This document shows, piece by piece, positions 32,228-43,039 of a DNA stretch of 64,000 bases. Both the position numbers and the translations under genes were made by a program. The notes under the pieces were generated by a model. That model was not told where the DNA came from. It ran no database searches and saw only the letters and a program-made list of their open reading frames with translations. Source of the DNA: Isoetes taiwanensis (taxonomy: Eukaryota; Streptophyta; Lycopodiopsida; Isoetales; Isoetaceae); the NCBI GenBank assembly GCA_021234155.1, contig JAJEKV010000086.1:4267461-4331460 (forward strand), given 5' to 3'. Every line of letters begins with the position of its first letter. Position 1 is the stretch's first letter.

Positions 32228-34727
32228 TGTAGCATTATAACAGGGGGTTTTTTTTGTGTTTTTATACTGTTTTCTCTAAGGTTTCATATGATTTGGTGGC
32301 CGTATTCATCCAGGTGTACTAAATAGTATTTCTAGAGTGCACCTTTTTGTAAGCCGTTGATTTTAAAAAAGGGGCCAAATCTGTGGTGAATATCCTCCCA
32401 TTAGTTTTAGGGTTTTTTTTAGGGTTGTGTTTTAGGGTTTTTTTTTTAGGGTTGTGTTTTAGGTAATCTTCATCCACTAAGCGGCATCGTGCGAGTCTAT
32501 TAGCACCTCTGTTGATGTTCAAGTGCAACGATTTTAGGTATCTCTACCATTCCCAAGATCGCCAACATTTTTTATCGCCATAGCATTTGCATTTGGGTGG
32601 ATTCAAGCCACGCAGCAAAAGCTTTGTGTATAGATTTCGGGCTTGAATCTTGAGCTTTGCAAAACCGAACTTGGCTACATACAAACGCAGTTTGTTTGCA
32701 AGCAGGGAGCATTAGCTGGTTTAAGTACTCTTCAAGAGGACAGAAGGTTTATTGCCCTGTTTTTGGGAGAATTGACTTGCTGTGAGTTTAGTATTTTTTC
32801 TACATGACTCCTAGCCAACTAGCGCCTAGCTTGGTATTGAGACTGCCATTCAAGTATTGTTGGCCCATTCATGTATCTCATTATTTGCAAAAACCCAAAG
32901 AAAGGGTGTGGCTAAAGGATTTGATCTTCTTTCTCTGCTTGACTCCTTCTTTGCCGGTCTATGGGTAATCTTAAAGTCTTTTGTTATCCTAGATAGTAGT
33001 TCTTATTGGTTCGGGTTATTTAAAATTTGGCCTTATATGTGAGAAAGTCATAGGTGAGCTGAAAGCAGCTGGTGCAAAATGGATTCAATTTGATGAACCT
33101 GCACTTGTGCTTCACCTTCAAGCGTCTAAATTGCAAGCCTTTGAGAAGGCTTATGGTTATCTTGCCACTGAATTGAGTGGTGTGAAGCTTTTGGTTGAGA
33201 CATACTTTCCTGACATTCCTGCTGAAACATACAAGTGAGTGATTATCTCCGTGTAATTTGCAAATGCATCTTTAAGCTTTCCAAATAATTTACCTCAACT
33301 CGTGCAATTCGGGACGTTGGTAGCTTGCAAAGTGTGGCTGCTATTGGAGTTGATTTGGTTCGTGGAACAAAGACATCCTTAATTCTTGCTGGCTGCATCC
33401 AGATGCTCAAATTCATTGAATTCACTTCCTTTTGCTTTTCCTCTGCCTTTAACTGCTCTGCCTATTTTTCAACAGATGAAAAGGAGAAGAGAATGGGCAC
33501 CTTGAGCAGAGGATTAATCTCTTGTTGCTTTGAACCCTTAGGTCATACTTGAGCGAGTACACATTTACTGGCTCAGCCTACACAAAAAAGGTTCAAATGT
33601 CCGCCCTAATTTGATGCAAAAGTTCGATATGACTTGTGATATCAACCATTCGGGGCATAAAGCCGGGTCTTATTTGTTCTTTAGGATGAAAAGTTGCTTT
33701 GCAAAATGCATCCAGCATTGACCGAGATATAAAGTTTGAGCTTTACTTTGTAGAGTACCCAACTATCTAATACCATGCAATTAACCATTATTAAGTAAAT
33801 CATTAAAATTGTCAAACGCATTGTGGACTCTTAGGGGTTTAATAGTAAACGCGGTCCTCTTTGGTAAGCTTGATTTATATCTAAGAGATATCCACTTGGT
33901 CTATAAACTGAGATAACCTAATAAGATAATCTATGACGCTATTACCTCTAGATAGGACATTCATTTTGTTTCTTCTATTTTCATTGCCCTAATAATTGTG
34001 TCTCAGGTGGGTAGTTGCTTGCTATGTTCATCAGTCTCTTACATTCCTGAATCCCTTGTAAATCATTCATTGAAAGACAGAACGCACTGCCGCCAAATAA
34101 AACTCTTCATCGTCCATAACTCAGAAGCAAATGTGCACATGCAAAGACAAAGAGTAGAATCATTGACACTTTGTTTCATTCTCAAGTCCATCAGGACCCT
34201 TTACCATTGATTCAATGGTCCATATTGAATACTTATCTTGCAGAGACCTAGAACCATGAGTACAATTTGCAATATTTAGGCCCATAAAGTTTATTTATGT
34301 TTGCTTTAGTTAGGGCCCGAAGGGCCCAAATTTTTTTTAATGTAACAGTCAACACACAACTACCATTAACATTATTGACACAAACCATTGCATTTAACAC
34401 ATTTAAATTAAAATCCCCCTTAAACCCCCTTTGGTTTGGGTGCATATTCACACGGGGGTTACGAGGGCAAATGAGAGCCCCAAAAATATATTTACAATAC
34501 ATGTATAAAATTAACACCACTAAGTACATTGTCTCAAACCTTATAGTATTTTGCAAACCCTAATATATAGTATACAAAAACTTGTACATGCATACCCCAC
34601 AAATGAGGATTGCTATGTACGGTCCAGATCTTGGAATAAAGGGCAAATATGCCCATCCGACAGCTCTCGTTGCCCGGAGTAACCCCCCGTGTGAATATGC
34701 ACCCAAACCAAAGGGGGTTTAAGGGGG
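32228..34727. mobile_element. 2.5-kb insertion splitting the 5' LTR
   Basis: Absent from the 3' LTR, where about a dozen bases (39743-39753) occur instead. It contains TTTAGGG-like tracts near 32400-32465, a methionine synthase fragment (32876-33402) and, at its right edge, a MITE with long TIRs (34412-34730). I could not find terminal repeats for the whole insertion, so its class is open. Confidence 0.75.
32876..33402 (+). pseudogene. Cobalamin-independent methionine synthase fragment
   Basis: Three exon-like blocks of the plant MetE-type enzyme, which methylates homocysteine using methyltetrahydrofolate. Block 1 (about 32876-32964) reads KGVAKGFDLLSLLDSF and ends at GTAATC. Block 2 (33044-33234) reads [20 protein letters not shown], then [12 protein letters not shown], then [16 protein letters not shown], ending at GTGAGTG. 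Block 3 (33324-33402, after TAG) reads SVAAIGVDLVRGTKTS. These match consecutive parts of the N-terminal catalytic half, with introns retained, so genomic DNA was captured. The rest of the enzyme, including its zinc ligands, is missing. It lies inside the LTR-splitting insertion, so it was carried there by that insertion. Confidence 0.8.
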
Positions 34728-34730
34728 ATT
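34412..34730. mobile_element. MITE with 48-bp TIRs
   Basis: Near-perfect inverted ends of about 47-48 bases (AATCCCCCTTAAACCCCC... and its complement), flanked by TTAA on both sides (34408-34411 and 34731-34734). The interior has no coding sequence. TTAA flanks would suit a piggyBac-like element, but a three-base TTA/TAA duplication of PIF/Harbinger type cannot be ruled out. Confidence 0.8.
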
Positions 34731-35179
34731 TTAACCTATGGTCTAAAGGTTATAGTTAATGGTTGAGTTGTAAAACCATTGAGTCGAAATATGGGATCGA
34801 AATTGTAAACGGTGGAGGGAATATAGGTTTGAAAATGGAAAGATGATGAATGGATAAGCACCGAAGTGCTATTGCGATGGGGACTGCAAAGCGGCCGGAT
34901 CTGCACCATTCGGTGAGGTCTGGCCCTATAAATCAAGTAGAAAACTAGAGGAACTTGAGCTGGAGATATATGCGAATGTGTTACAGGTTGAATGCTTGTG
35001 CTCTCGGGGTTCTAGCTTCAGTAATTGAGTAAAGGTTCTAATGAATAGTGCTTTGCTCAATGGTTAAGAATTAATGGTATGATTTCACTATTGAATGCAA
35101 TTGATATACCATTGCTAGAATAAGTCTAGTTAGTCTTAGTTACCATTGAATTTGTTAGTTAACCATTGAATTATCTTCA
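34728..35179 (+). repeat. 5' LTR, second part
   Basis: Resumes the LTR at ATTTTAACCTATGG and runs to the terminal CA at 35178-35179. Appears identical to 39754-40205. A TATA-like CCCTATAAATC occurs at 34924-34934, a reasonable promoter position for the element. Confidence 0.92.
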
Positions 35180-35181
35180 AT

Positions 35182-35193
35182 TGGTATCAGAGC
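35182..35193 (+). promoter_or_regulatory. Primer-binding site
   Basis: TGGTATCAGAGC two bases after the 5' LTR, complementary to the 3' end of initiator methionine tRNA, the standard primer of plant copia elements. Confidence 0.95.
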
Positions 35194-35201
35194 TAACAAC
35201 T

Positions 35202-38200
35202 ATGACTACTAGACTGGGTGCATCTTTATTGAGTGCAGTAGAAGTGTTCAAAGGCACAGGGGGCTTCCAGGTATGGAAGGAAAAGATCAAGGAGATCTTG
35301 GAAGTGGAGGGGCTTTGGCCCTATGTTGGAGAAGATGCTGGCAGTAATGAAGTCAGTGGTACAGCTACTACAGTTACCTCTACAGCAGATGAAGGTTCCA
35401 GCTCTGGAGAAGTTGAGGTAACCAGCTTGAACACTAATGCCAAGTTAATTGAGGCTAAGAGTATTGTTACAGTTAAGTTGAGCCCTAGCATTTTATTGAA
35501 AGTGAGGGGAATGAATCCTAGAGCAATCTGGAAATATCTTATAAAAACTTATGAAAATAAGACTTCATCTCAGTTAGATGTTCTTGATAGGGAACTCAGA
35601 AATCTGAAGTTTCATGAGAAGGATGATATAACAGACTTTTTTCAAAAGTTTGACAATTTGATAGCAGATCTAGAAGCAGCAGGGGTTGTGATAACTAATG
35701 AACACCAAGTAATGTCAATTGCCCGAGCATTCTCTGATTATGACCAGCTATCCACATTAGTCAGAAACATTGCCAAGTCAAGGGAAGACGCAGAATTAAT
35801 GGTTAAGACAGAACTGGAACAAAAGAAATTATTAGGAGAATATGATGAACAATCTGAGGTCTTGTATGTTGGAAAAGCAAAGGGCAGATTTGAGAAAGGT
35901 AAAATCGGACCATGTTATCAGTGCAATAATTATGGGCACTTAAAATATAACTGCCCTAAGTTAGCAAAGGATAATAGGTGCTTTAATTGTGATGGGCTGG
36001 GGCATCAAGCAGCTAATTGTTCTAGCCCTAAAGACTTTGCAAAAGGAAGAGGAAGAGGAGAGACAAAGGGAAATGGAAGAGGAAGGTTTAATAATAGAGG
36101 AAGAGGCAGGGGAAGGAATACATCTGCTGTAAATCTAACAAAGGAGGTCAGCAACTCAGAAAAGGAGGAAGTAGACGAGAATGAAGAGGTAAGGGAGAAA
36201 TGTTTTAGTACTTTGACTGTAAATGAGACTAAGAATAATAATGACTTGCTTGTTCTAGATTCTGGAGCTGAGAGATGCGTAATCAAGCAAGCAAGTCAAC
36301 TTAAAAACAAGACAAGGAGAAACTCAAGTTACATACAACTTGGAGATGGGAAATTGCAACAAGTAGAAGAAGCTGGAATGTTGGAGATTTTTGATTTGGC
36401 TGGAAAACCTGTAGAACTCAGAGATGTCTTATGTGTACCATCAATTATCAGAAATTTAATTTCTGTTAGCCAATTGGTTGATCTCGGGTACAAAGTATGT
36501 TTTGAAAAAACACATTGTAATATTTTTCTTGGCAATGAACTAAAGTTTTTGGCAAAGAGAGTAGGCAATTTGTTTGCACTTGATAAAATCAATGTTGAGG
36601 GCAATATTAATTTGGTTACTGCTAGAGAATGGCATGAAAGACTCAGCCATACTCATATGAACAACATAAATTATATGATTAAGAATGGGATGATTGTAGG
36701 AGAAGAACAAAAGGATCACTTCCTTTGTGAAGGATGCCTTTTGGGAAAGCATACAAGACTTAGTTTTAAGAGGTCAACAAAAAGGGCAAAGGGGATTTTA
36801 GAGCTCATACATACTGATTTATGTGGCCCAATTAATGTGACCAGCATGACAGGGAAGAAGTATTTCATAACATTCATAGATGATTACTCAAGGAAAACTA
36901 AATGCTATATCCTAAGGCACAAAGACCAAGCTTTCACAGCATACAAATTGTTTGAGCAAGAAATGGAGAGACAAACTGGAAGAAAAATCAAATGTGTGAG
37001 ATCTGACAGAGGGGGAGAATTTCTCTCAGGGGAATTTAAAAGGCATTGTAAACTTAAAGGGATAAGAAGGCAACTAACATGCAGGTACACACCTCAGCAA
37101 AATGGAGTGGCAGAAAGAAAGAATAGGACAATTCTAGATGCAATACGATCGATGCTAAAACACTCAGGTATGCCAAATTTTTTATGGGATGAAGCAGTTA
37201 AAACTGCTGTGCTAATCCAAAATAAAGTGCCTTCCTCATCTATCAATGGTAAAACCCCTGATGAGATGTGGAATGGCAATGTGCCTTCATATGAAATGTT
37301 CAAAGTTTATGGATGTATGGGTTTTGCTCATGTTCCTAAGGAACTCAGAAAAAAATTAGATGACAGGGCTATAAAATGCTTCCTAGCAGGCTATGACGAG
37401 CAAGCAAAGGCATATAGACTGTTTGATGAGTCTAAAAGGCAAATCATTGTTAGTAGAGATGTGGTATTTGATGAGAACACGCTCTACAAAGACAGAAATA
37501 AGATAATAGATCATAGGGGAATGGATATGACAGATCTAAATGACAATGAAGAGGACACACAGGGTAATGTAACTGCTGATATAGATAGTGAAACAGAAAA
37601 TGAGGAGGCATCAGAACAAAGAAATGCAACAAATGATGAAGACATTGAACATAAGGATAATGTACAAGAGCTAGAACAGGTTGGAAAACACACAAGAAAA
37701 AGGAAATCTGAAGTGGAGAAGCTCAAAGGGGAACTAAAAATAGATGCAGGTGAATATGGCAGAAACGAGCAGGGAAAAAGCAAAAGACTAATTAATGAGC
37801 CAGTGGATATAAATCAAGTGATGGCAATATTTGAACCAAAGGTTCCATTGAATTATGAGGAGGCTTTGCAAGCTGAAGATTCAGAATTATGGAAGCAAGC
37901 AATGAATGAGGAAATAAATGCTTTTGTTAGAACAAACACATATCAGGTTATGCCAAAACCTGACAACAGAAATATTATAGGATGCAAGTGGATATACAAA
38001 CTGAAAACTGGAGCAAATGGGGAGCAGAAATACAAGGCCAGGCTAGTTGCACAAGGGTTTACACAAAGAAAAGGTTTGGATTATGATGAGACATTTTCAC
38101 CTATTGTAAAGTTGACAAGTATAAGGATTTTATTAGCCTATGCAAATGCAAACAGTTTGGAAGTGCATCACATGGATGTGAGCACTGCCTTCTTAAATGC

Positions 38201-39428
38201 TGAAATTGATGAGGAAGTATACATGAAGCAACCACTTGGATTTGAAGATGAGAAGGAAAATATGGTATGGAAACTCAACCGAGCTGTTTATGGCCTAAAG
38301 CAGTCACCAAGGTTATGGTATAAGTGCATAGACAAATACTTGCAAGAACAAGAATTTACTCAATTTCTGAATGATGGAAACATGTACATTTTGAACAGAG
38401 GTGATCAATTTTGCATCATAGCACTATATGTGGATGATAATATTATGGTTGCAAGTGACATGGATATCTTAAACCATTGCAAACAAATACTCCAGAACAG
38501 ATACCAAATGGTGGATCTAGGGGAATTAAAAAAATTCCTTGGAATGGAAGTAAACAGGGACAAAAGAAAGAAAAGATTGACAATTACACAGGCGTGTAAC
38601 ATTCAAGGGATGCTCAAAAGATTTAACATGACAGAATGCAATGTATCAAGAACTCCAATATCACAGGAACTCAAACTTTCATCAGAAATGAGTCCTAAGA
38701 CTGAACAAGAAACAGAGCAAATGGCAAATGTTCCTTATAGAGAACTAATTGGGTGTCTTCTATTTGTATCAAATAGCACAAGGCCAGATATAGCGTTTAC
38801 AGTAAGCTTACTAAGCAGATTCAGCAATAATCCAGGATACCAACATTGGAGTGCAGCTAAAAGGGTATTGAGATATCTCAAACATACCATGCATCATGGG
38901 CTGACATACTCAAATGATAACTTGACATTAACAGGATATGCAGATGCAGACTGGGGAAGTGATTTAGACACTAGAAAATCAACTTCAGGGTTTTGCTTGA
39001 TGCTAGGAGGAGCAACTATTGCCTGGAAGAGCAAGAAACAAACTTGTGTGGCCATGTCAACAGCTGAAGCTGAGTACAACTCAGCAACATTGGCTGCAAA
39101 AGAAATAGCATGGACCAGACGTCTTCTAGAAGAACTCAAGGTATGTCAAAACTTGCCTACAGTATTGTTTTCGGACAGTTTAAGTTGCATAGCTATTACA
39201 AAAAACCCAGTGCTTCATCAAAGAACCAAGCACATTGAATTACATGTCCATTTTATTAGAGATTTGGTTGCCAAGAATATTATTACAGTACAGTACATTG
39301 GAACAAATGAACAAGTTGCAGATGTGTTGACAAAAGGGTTATCAGAGATCAAGTTCTCAAAATTTAAAAGTGATATGGGAGTTATAGATTTTCATCAGGG
39401 TAAAAAGGTTAATTTTGAAGATAGCTAA
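35202..39428 (+). CDS. Copia Gag-Pol polyprotein
   Basis: Uninterrupted frame of 1,408 codons from the ATG nine bases after the primer-binding site; a longer frame without an ATG extends upstream through the primer site. Domain order with rough residues: UBN2-type Gag (1-230); two CCHC knuckles, CYQCNNYGHLKYNC (about 238) and CFNCDGLGHQAANC (about 260), then an Arg/Gly-rich stretch; aspartic protease VLDSGAERCV (about 353); GAG-pre-integrase WHERLSH (about 477); integrase with HTDLCG (538), SDRGGEF (601) and NGVAERKN (637); a Glu/Asp-rich linker; reverse transcriptase with KARLVAQGF, MDVSTAFLN and YVDDN (about 1075); RNase H with YADADWG, STAEAEY and HQRTKHIELHVHFIRD. Integrase-before-RT order defines Ty1/copia. 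All catalytic signatures that I can see are present, so it may be competent or only recently inactive. Confidence 0.97.
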   Translation: MTTRLGASLLSAVEVFKGTGGFQVWKEKIKEILEVEGLWPYVGEDAGSNEVSGTATTVTSTADEGSSSGEVEVTSLNTNAKLIEAKSIVTVKLSPSILLKVRGMNPRAIWKYLIKTYENKTSSQLDVLDRELRNLKFHEKDDITDFFQKFDNLIADLEAAGVVITNEHQVMSIARAFSDYDQLSTLVRNIAKSREDAELMVKTELEQKKLLGEYDEQSEVLYVGKAKGRFEKGKIGPCYQCNNYGHLKYNCPKLAKDNRCFNCDGLGHQAANCSSPKDFAKGRGRGETKGNGRGRFNNRGRGRGRNTSAVNLTKEVSNSEKEEVDENEEVREKCFSTLTVNETKNNNDLLVLDSGAERCVIKQASQLKNKTRRNSSYIQLGDGKLQQVEEAGMLEIFDLAGKPVELRDVLCVPSIIRNLISVSQLVDLGYKVCFEKTHCNIFLGNELKFLAKRVGNLFALDKINVEGNINLVTAREWHERLSHTHMNNINYMIKNGMIVGEEQKDHFLCEGCLLGKHTRLSFKRSTKRAKGILELIHTDLCGPINVTSMTGKKYFITFIDDYSRKTKCYILRHKDQAFTAYKLFEQEMERQTGRKIKCVRSDRGGEFLSGEFKRHCKLKGIRRQLTCRYTPQQNGVAERKNRTILDAIRSMLKHSGMPNFLWDEAVKTAVLIQNKVPSSSINGKTPDEMWNGNVPSYEMFKVYGCMGFAHVPKELRKKLDDRAIKCFLAGYDEQAKAYRLFDESKRQIIVSRDVVFDENTLYKDRNKIIDHRGMDMTDLNDNEEDTQGNVTADIDSETENEEASEQRNATNDEDIEHKDNVQELEQVGKHTRKRKSEVEKLKGELKIDAGEYGRNEQGKSKRLINEPVDINQVMAIFEPKVPLNYEEALQAEDSELWKQAMNEEINAFVRTNTYQVMPKPDNRNIIGCKWIYKLKTGANGEQKYKARLVAQGFTQRKGLDYDETFSPIVKLTSIRILLAYANANSLEVHHMDVSTAFLNAEIDEEVYMKQPLGFEDEKENMVWKLNRAVYGLKQSPRLWYKCIDKYLQEQEFTQFLNDGNMYILNRGDQFCIIALYVDDNIMVASDMDILNHCKQILQNRYQMVDLGELKKFLGMEVNRDKRKKRLTITQACNIQGMLKRFNMTECNVSRTPISQELKLSSEMSPKTEQETEQMANVPYRELIGCLLFVSNSTRPDIAFTVSLLSRFSNNPGYQHWSAAKRVLRYLKHTMHHGLTYSNDNLTLTGYADADWGSDLDTRKSTSGFCLMLGGATIAWKSKKQTCVAMSTAEAEYNSATLAAKEIAWTRRLLEELKVCQNLPTVLFSDSLSCIAITKNPVLHQRTKHIELHVHFIRDLVAKNIITVQYIGTNEQVADVLTKGLSEIKFSKFKSDMGVIDFHQGKKVNFEDS

Positions 39429-39616
39429 CAGATGCAAACAGCAACAGGTTCATACTATGGCAACTATATGGAGTTTGATTATGACTGAAAGGAAAGAGTA
39501 TTGTGAGATGAAATGAGTTCATACTGTTACAGTTATTTGCAGGTTGAGAAATATATCAGATGTTTGAATCACTCTGTTACAGTTATATGCAACTTGAATA
39601 GTATATCAGATGCTTG

Positions 39617-39630
39617 AAAGAAAGGGGAAA
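39617..39630 (+). promoter_or_regulatory. Polypurine tract
   Basis: AAAGAAAGGGGAAA directly abutting the 3' LTR start, the expected plus-strand primer site. Confidence 0.9.
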
Positions 39631-40205
39631 TGTTGGAAGATATGAATTCTTTCAAGTCATCTGAGACAAGAGAACCAGAATCACAATATAAGAGTGCACA
39701 GATGCAGATATGCTCATGTGGGTTACACTAGAGCATCAAATAAATGAGAGCATATTTTAACCTATGGTCTAAAGGTTATAGTTAATGGTTGAGTTGTAAA
39801 ACCATTGAGTCGAAATATGGGATCGAAATTGTAAACGGTGGAGGGAATATAGGTTTGAAAATGGAAAGATGATGAATGGATAAGCACCGAAGTGCTATTG
39901 CGATGGGGACTGCAAAGCGGCCGGATCTGCACCATTCGGTGAGGTCTGGCCCTATAAATCAAGTAGAAAACTAGAGGAACTTGAGCTGGAGATATATGCG
40001 AATGTGTTACAGGTTGAATGCTTGTGCTCTCGGGGTTCTAGCTTCAGTAATTGAGTAAAGGTTCTAATGAATAGTGCTTTGCTCAATGGTTAAGAATTAA
40101 TGGTATGATTTCACTATTGAATGCAATTGATATACCATTGCTAGAATAAGTCTAGTTAGTCTTAGTTACCATTGAATTTGTTAGTTAACCATTGAATTAT
40201 CTTCA
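39631..40205 (+). repeat. 3' LTR
   Basis: 575 bases, TGTTGGAAG to ATCTTCA, followed by the ATATG target duplicate. It serves as the uninterrupted reference for the split 5' LTR. Confidence 0.95.
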
Positions 40206-41201
40206 ATATGGAGAAAAAAATGCGGACAAATTTTTAAGGTTCAGAATCAGATGGCATGGCACTAGATTTAGGTTGTAGATAGTCTCGACGCAATGGCGGA
40301 TCCCCACCGACCATTGATAAGTGTATTTGGTTGGAACACGTTAATTAGTTTGCTCGTCTTTGCAGCACATGCAAGAATAGAGCAAGGTTTCTAGTATAGC
40401 TTCAAATGCCACGAAGCTCAATCAAAACTTCTACAACCTCGTTATAAACGTGAGAAATGTCCGCAAACTTCGCCAAGATATGCCTTTTGTTATTCTGTAC
40501 AAAAAATAGAATAAAGAACTCTATGAAATCGCAGCTTCTCATGATGCGTCTGATTGGCCTCACCTGGGCAGAGGAGGACCCTGGAAAACAACTCTGGCTT
40601 TTGTACAGGTTCCGACTTTGAAGAACTCGAGAACTGTTCAGTTTAGTATCCTTGGTAGGAGCAAACCGAACCATCTGCTAAGGAATCGAGAATTCAACTG
40701 AGGCTTAAAGTTGGCCTCCTCGCCACCATATAATCTAGATAGGGTTTTGGATTTGGAATCTACAGATCATTTAGAGCTGCCCAGGCCATGGCTTTTGGAG
40801 TCCGATTTATGATAGAAATAAGCAGGGCATCAGGAGAAAGAAGTGCCTTGGTCTTCTTGTCACAACTTTGGATTATGCACAAGTTAATTGGCAGCAGGGT
40901 TGATCCCATTTCTATTGTATGGCCTCCATTTTTCCTGCATTTCACTTACTTTAGCATTCATGTGGAAGTAGAGAAAGCTAACGAAGGACTTACCACCCCC
41001 CCTCCCCTCCTTTTTTTGTAATAAGTTTCAGATTGAAGGGTATGTAGCAGAGAGAAAATTTTGATTCGATAATGTCTTCTTCGTGGTCGTCACTGCTTTA
41101 TTCCATGTCTAGTTTGTGCACACAAAATCCCTTTTCCATGTAGATGCATTCAAACTTTCGGTGATATCTTTGTAGTAGATAAAGCCCCTAGATCTGTAGA
41201 A
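40206..41201. other. No recognisable gene
   Basis: Flank between the copia element and the PPR remnant. Short open frames on both strands without family resemblance. Confidence 0.4.
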
Positions 41202-42217
41202 GTGAACTTTGCAAGGAGAATTATATGGAACGAGCCTCTTGTGAAGGAAAGAGCTACAAAAAGAGCTATGAATGTTATAAAAATGTTTAGCATAATTCCA
41301 AGCCATGATGAAGCAAAGAATTTCGAGGTCTTAATTACATGGATGAGGTTTATGAATCCTAAGAGAAAGGATTTGCTAGATGTTTTTAAAGAGTTTAGAA
41401 AAAGGAACTAACATTTTCTATTTACAGGATCTTATATCATGTTGTCTTATTCCTGTTATTCCTTCAGCTGATTATATAAAGATATTAAGGGAATACATCA
41501 TACAGGGATTTACCATGGATGCAAAGAAGCTATTTAGTGAGATGGAAATTAAAGGATACCCTCTTGATATTTTAGCATACACAATAACGATACAGAAGTT
41601 TGAGAAGAGTGGAAATGTTCAAGAGGCCCAGAAATTATTTAATAAAACCAAGCTGCTAGGCTTTGATCTAGACGTGGAAACATCTTTGATGCCTATTTGG
41701 CATGTTGGATTGCCTGAAAAATCTAAGCAAATGAGTTGGAGAGGTTTGGAAAAAAACAAAATACATAAAGCTTTATAGTGTTTGATAAATGGTTATGGGA
41801 GGAAAATGGAGGTGAACGATGCACAAAAAGGTTTTGATCTCATGGTAATCAAAGGTGTTAGACCAGAAACCAAGTGCTTCATAGCTTTCATAGCAGGTCA
41901 ACCCCAAAGATCAAGGGAAGTCTTTTATGGGTGTAGGTTTTGTTCCAGATCACAGGGTGATCTTGCTTATGATTCATGCATATCAAAGAATGCATTTGCT
42001 TGAAGAGGCTTTCAATTTCTTGTTACAATTAGAGAGTTGTGGAAGGAAACCTGGAGCTGAATCCTTTACTGAACTGGCATGTTGTTGGTTAAGTACATTA
42101 GGCTTAATGGAGGAGGCTGAAGACACTTTTAAGAAAATGATTTATAAGGGATTTAAAGTACCTTTCAGGATGTACAGTAACATATACAGGTTCTTGAATA
42201 GCTATATTTGCTTTTAA
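41202..42217 (+). pseudogene. Pentatricopeptide-repeat (PPR) protein remnant
   Basis: Degenerate PPR gene of the organelle RNA-binding superfamily. Helical repeat phrases include YIIQGFTMDAKKLFSEMEIK, the AYTITIQKFEKSGNVQEAQK repeat, LINGYGRKMEVNDAQKGFDL, LIHAYQRMHLLEEAFNFLL (reads MIHAY here) and LMEEAEDTFKKMIYKGF. Typical 35-residue spacing of the A-EA-LF-M pattern is visible. The gene is broken by a frame change near 41400, an in-frame TAG at 41776-41778 and a frameshift near 41920. No targeting peptide is apparent and both ends are uncertain, so it is a pseudogene or a poorly preserved fragment. The 3' end is also duplicated (42134-42400). Confidence 0.7.
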
Positions 42218-42400
42218 CTTCTCTTCTCACGGAAACCACATTTCTGAGCGACGAAAATGATTTATAGGAAACCACATTTCTGAGCGACGAAAATGATTTA
42301 TAGGGGACTTAAAGTACCATTCAGGATGTATAGTAACATATACAAGTTCTTGAATAGCTAAATTTGCTTTTAACTTCTCTTCTCATGGAAACTGCATTTC
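42134..42400 (+). repeat. Duplication of the PPR remnant 3' end
   Basis: About 105 bases starting AAAATGATTTATA at 42134 recur from about 42290 with a few changes, separated by two tandem copies of a 36-base unit (GGAAACCACATTTCTGAGCG...). A nested slippage or unequal-exchange product. Confidence 0.8.
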
Positions 42401-43039
42401 TGAACGGATTTTTCAGCCTTTTTTGCTCAGAAAAATGATGGTGGTTATTTTGCGAGTCTTTGTTTTAATCCCAACAGATGAAACCTCTCAATGGGATGTG
42501 GATAATGTGTATTTGTATATTCAGGCAGTTCCTTTATTTGATGGATAGTAAACACCAGTTGCTTTGAGGTCTATTTTGCTGTGATTCCACCATGTGTTTT
42601 TTATCCCATGTGTTTTTTATCCCTATTGTTTAGTCACATCTAAACTTGGACGAGCCCTTCAATGACATAATATAATTAGCGAACATAATATAATTGATAG
42701 AATCCATTGGACTGTGCTAGAGCACAAGACCTCCCAGTATTGAATAAAAAAAATTGTTGTTTTTGGTGTGTTATGTAATTTGTGCTCGTTATATGGTATT
42801 CAAGCCAATGATTTTTTTTTTTTTTTTTTTTTTTCCGAAACCAAAAAAACAACATCCCCCAAATATGATTATGACAAAACCTGAGAATCAAATTATTGCA
42901 ATACTAAAAAACAAATTAGATTATGCCTTATTAACAAATTGATAGATAGCAATTATATCGCAAATTCAGGCCTACATAGCTACATGAATTCTACAATGTT
43001 CAACCCAATAACCACCTTATATGCCAAACAAAGATCCCT
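42401..43039. other. Intergenic, T-rich
   Basis: Contains a T tract at about 42810-42833 and no gene. It would include the 3' flank of the F-box gene on the opposite strand. Confidence 0.5.

Larger units (their letters stand above)
32116..40205 (+). mobile_element. Ty1/copia LTR retrotransposon, intact internal region
   Basis: Flanked by the 5-bp target duplication ATATG (32111-32115 and 40206-40210). LTRs start TGTTGGAAG and end ATCTTCA. The 3' LTR is whole (575 bp). The 5' LTR is split by an insertion of about 2.5 kb. Primer-binding site, a full-length polyprotein and a polypurine tract are in the expected order. The LTR parts that can be compared look identical, so the insertion is young. 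Confidence 0.95.

Noticed and set aside
32400-32465. Interstitial telomeric repeat
   Set aside because: There are a few TTTAGGG-like words, but T runs of variable length replace a regular heptamer, so telomeric origin is not supported.
34736-34936. Identical 66-codon minus-strand frames in both LTRs (also 39762-39962)
   Set aside because: They are identical only because they lie in the duplicated LTR; no domain or start context.
36005-39139. Minus-strand open frames within the copia polyprotein
   Set aside because: They are antisense shadows of the intact plus-strand Gag-Pol frame.
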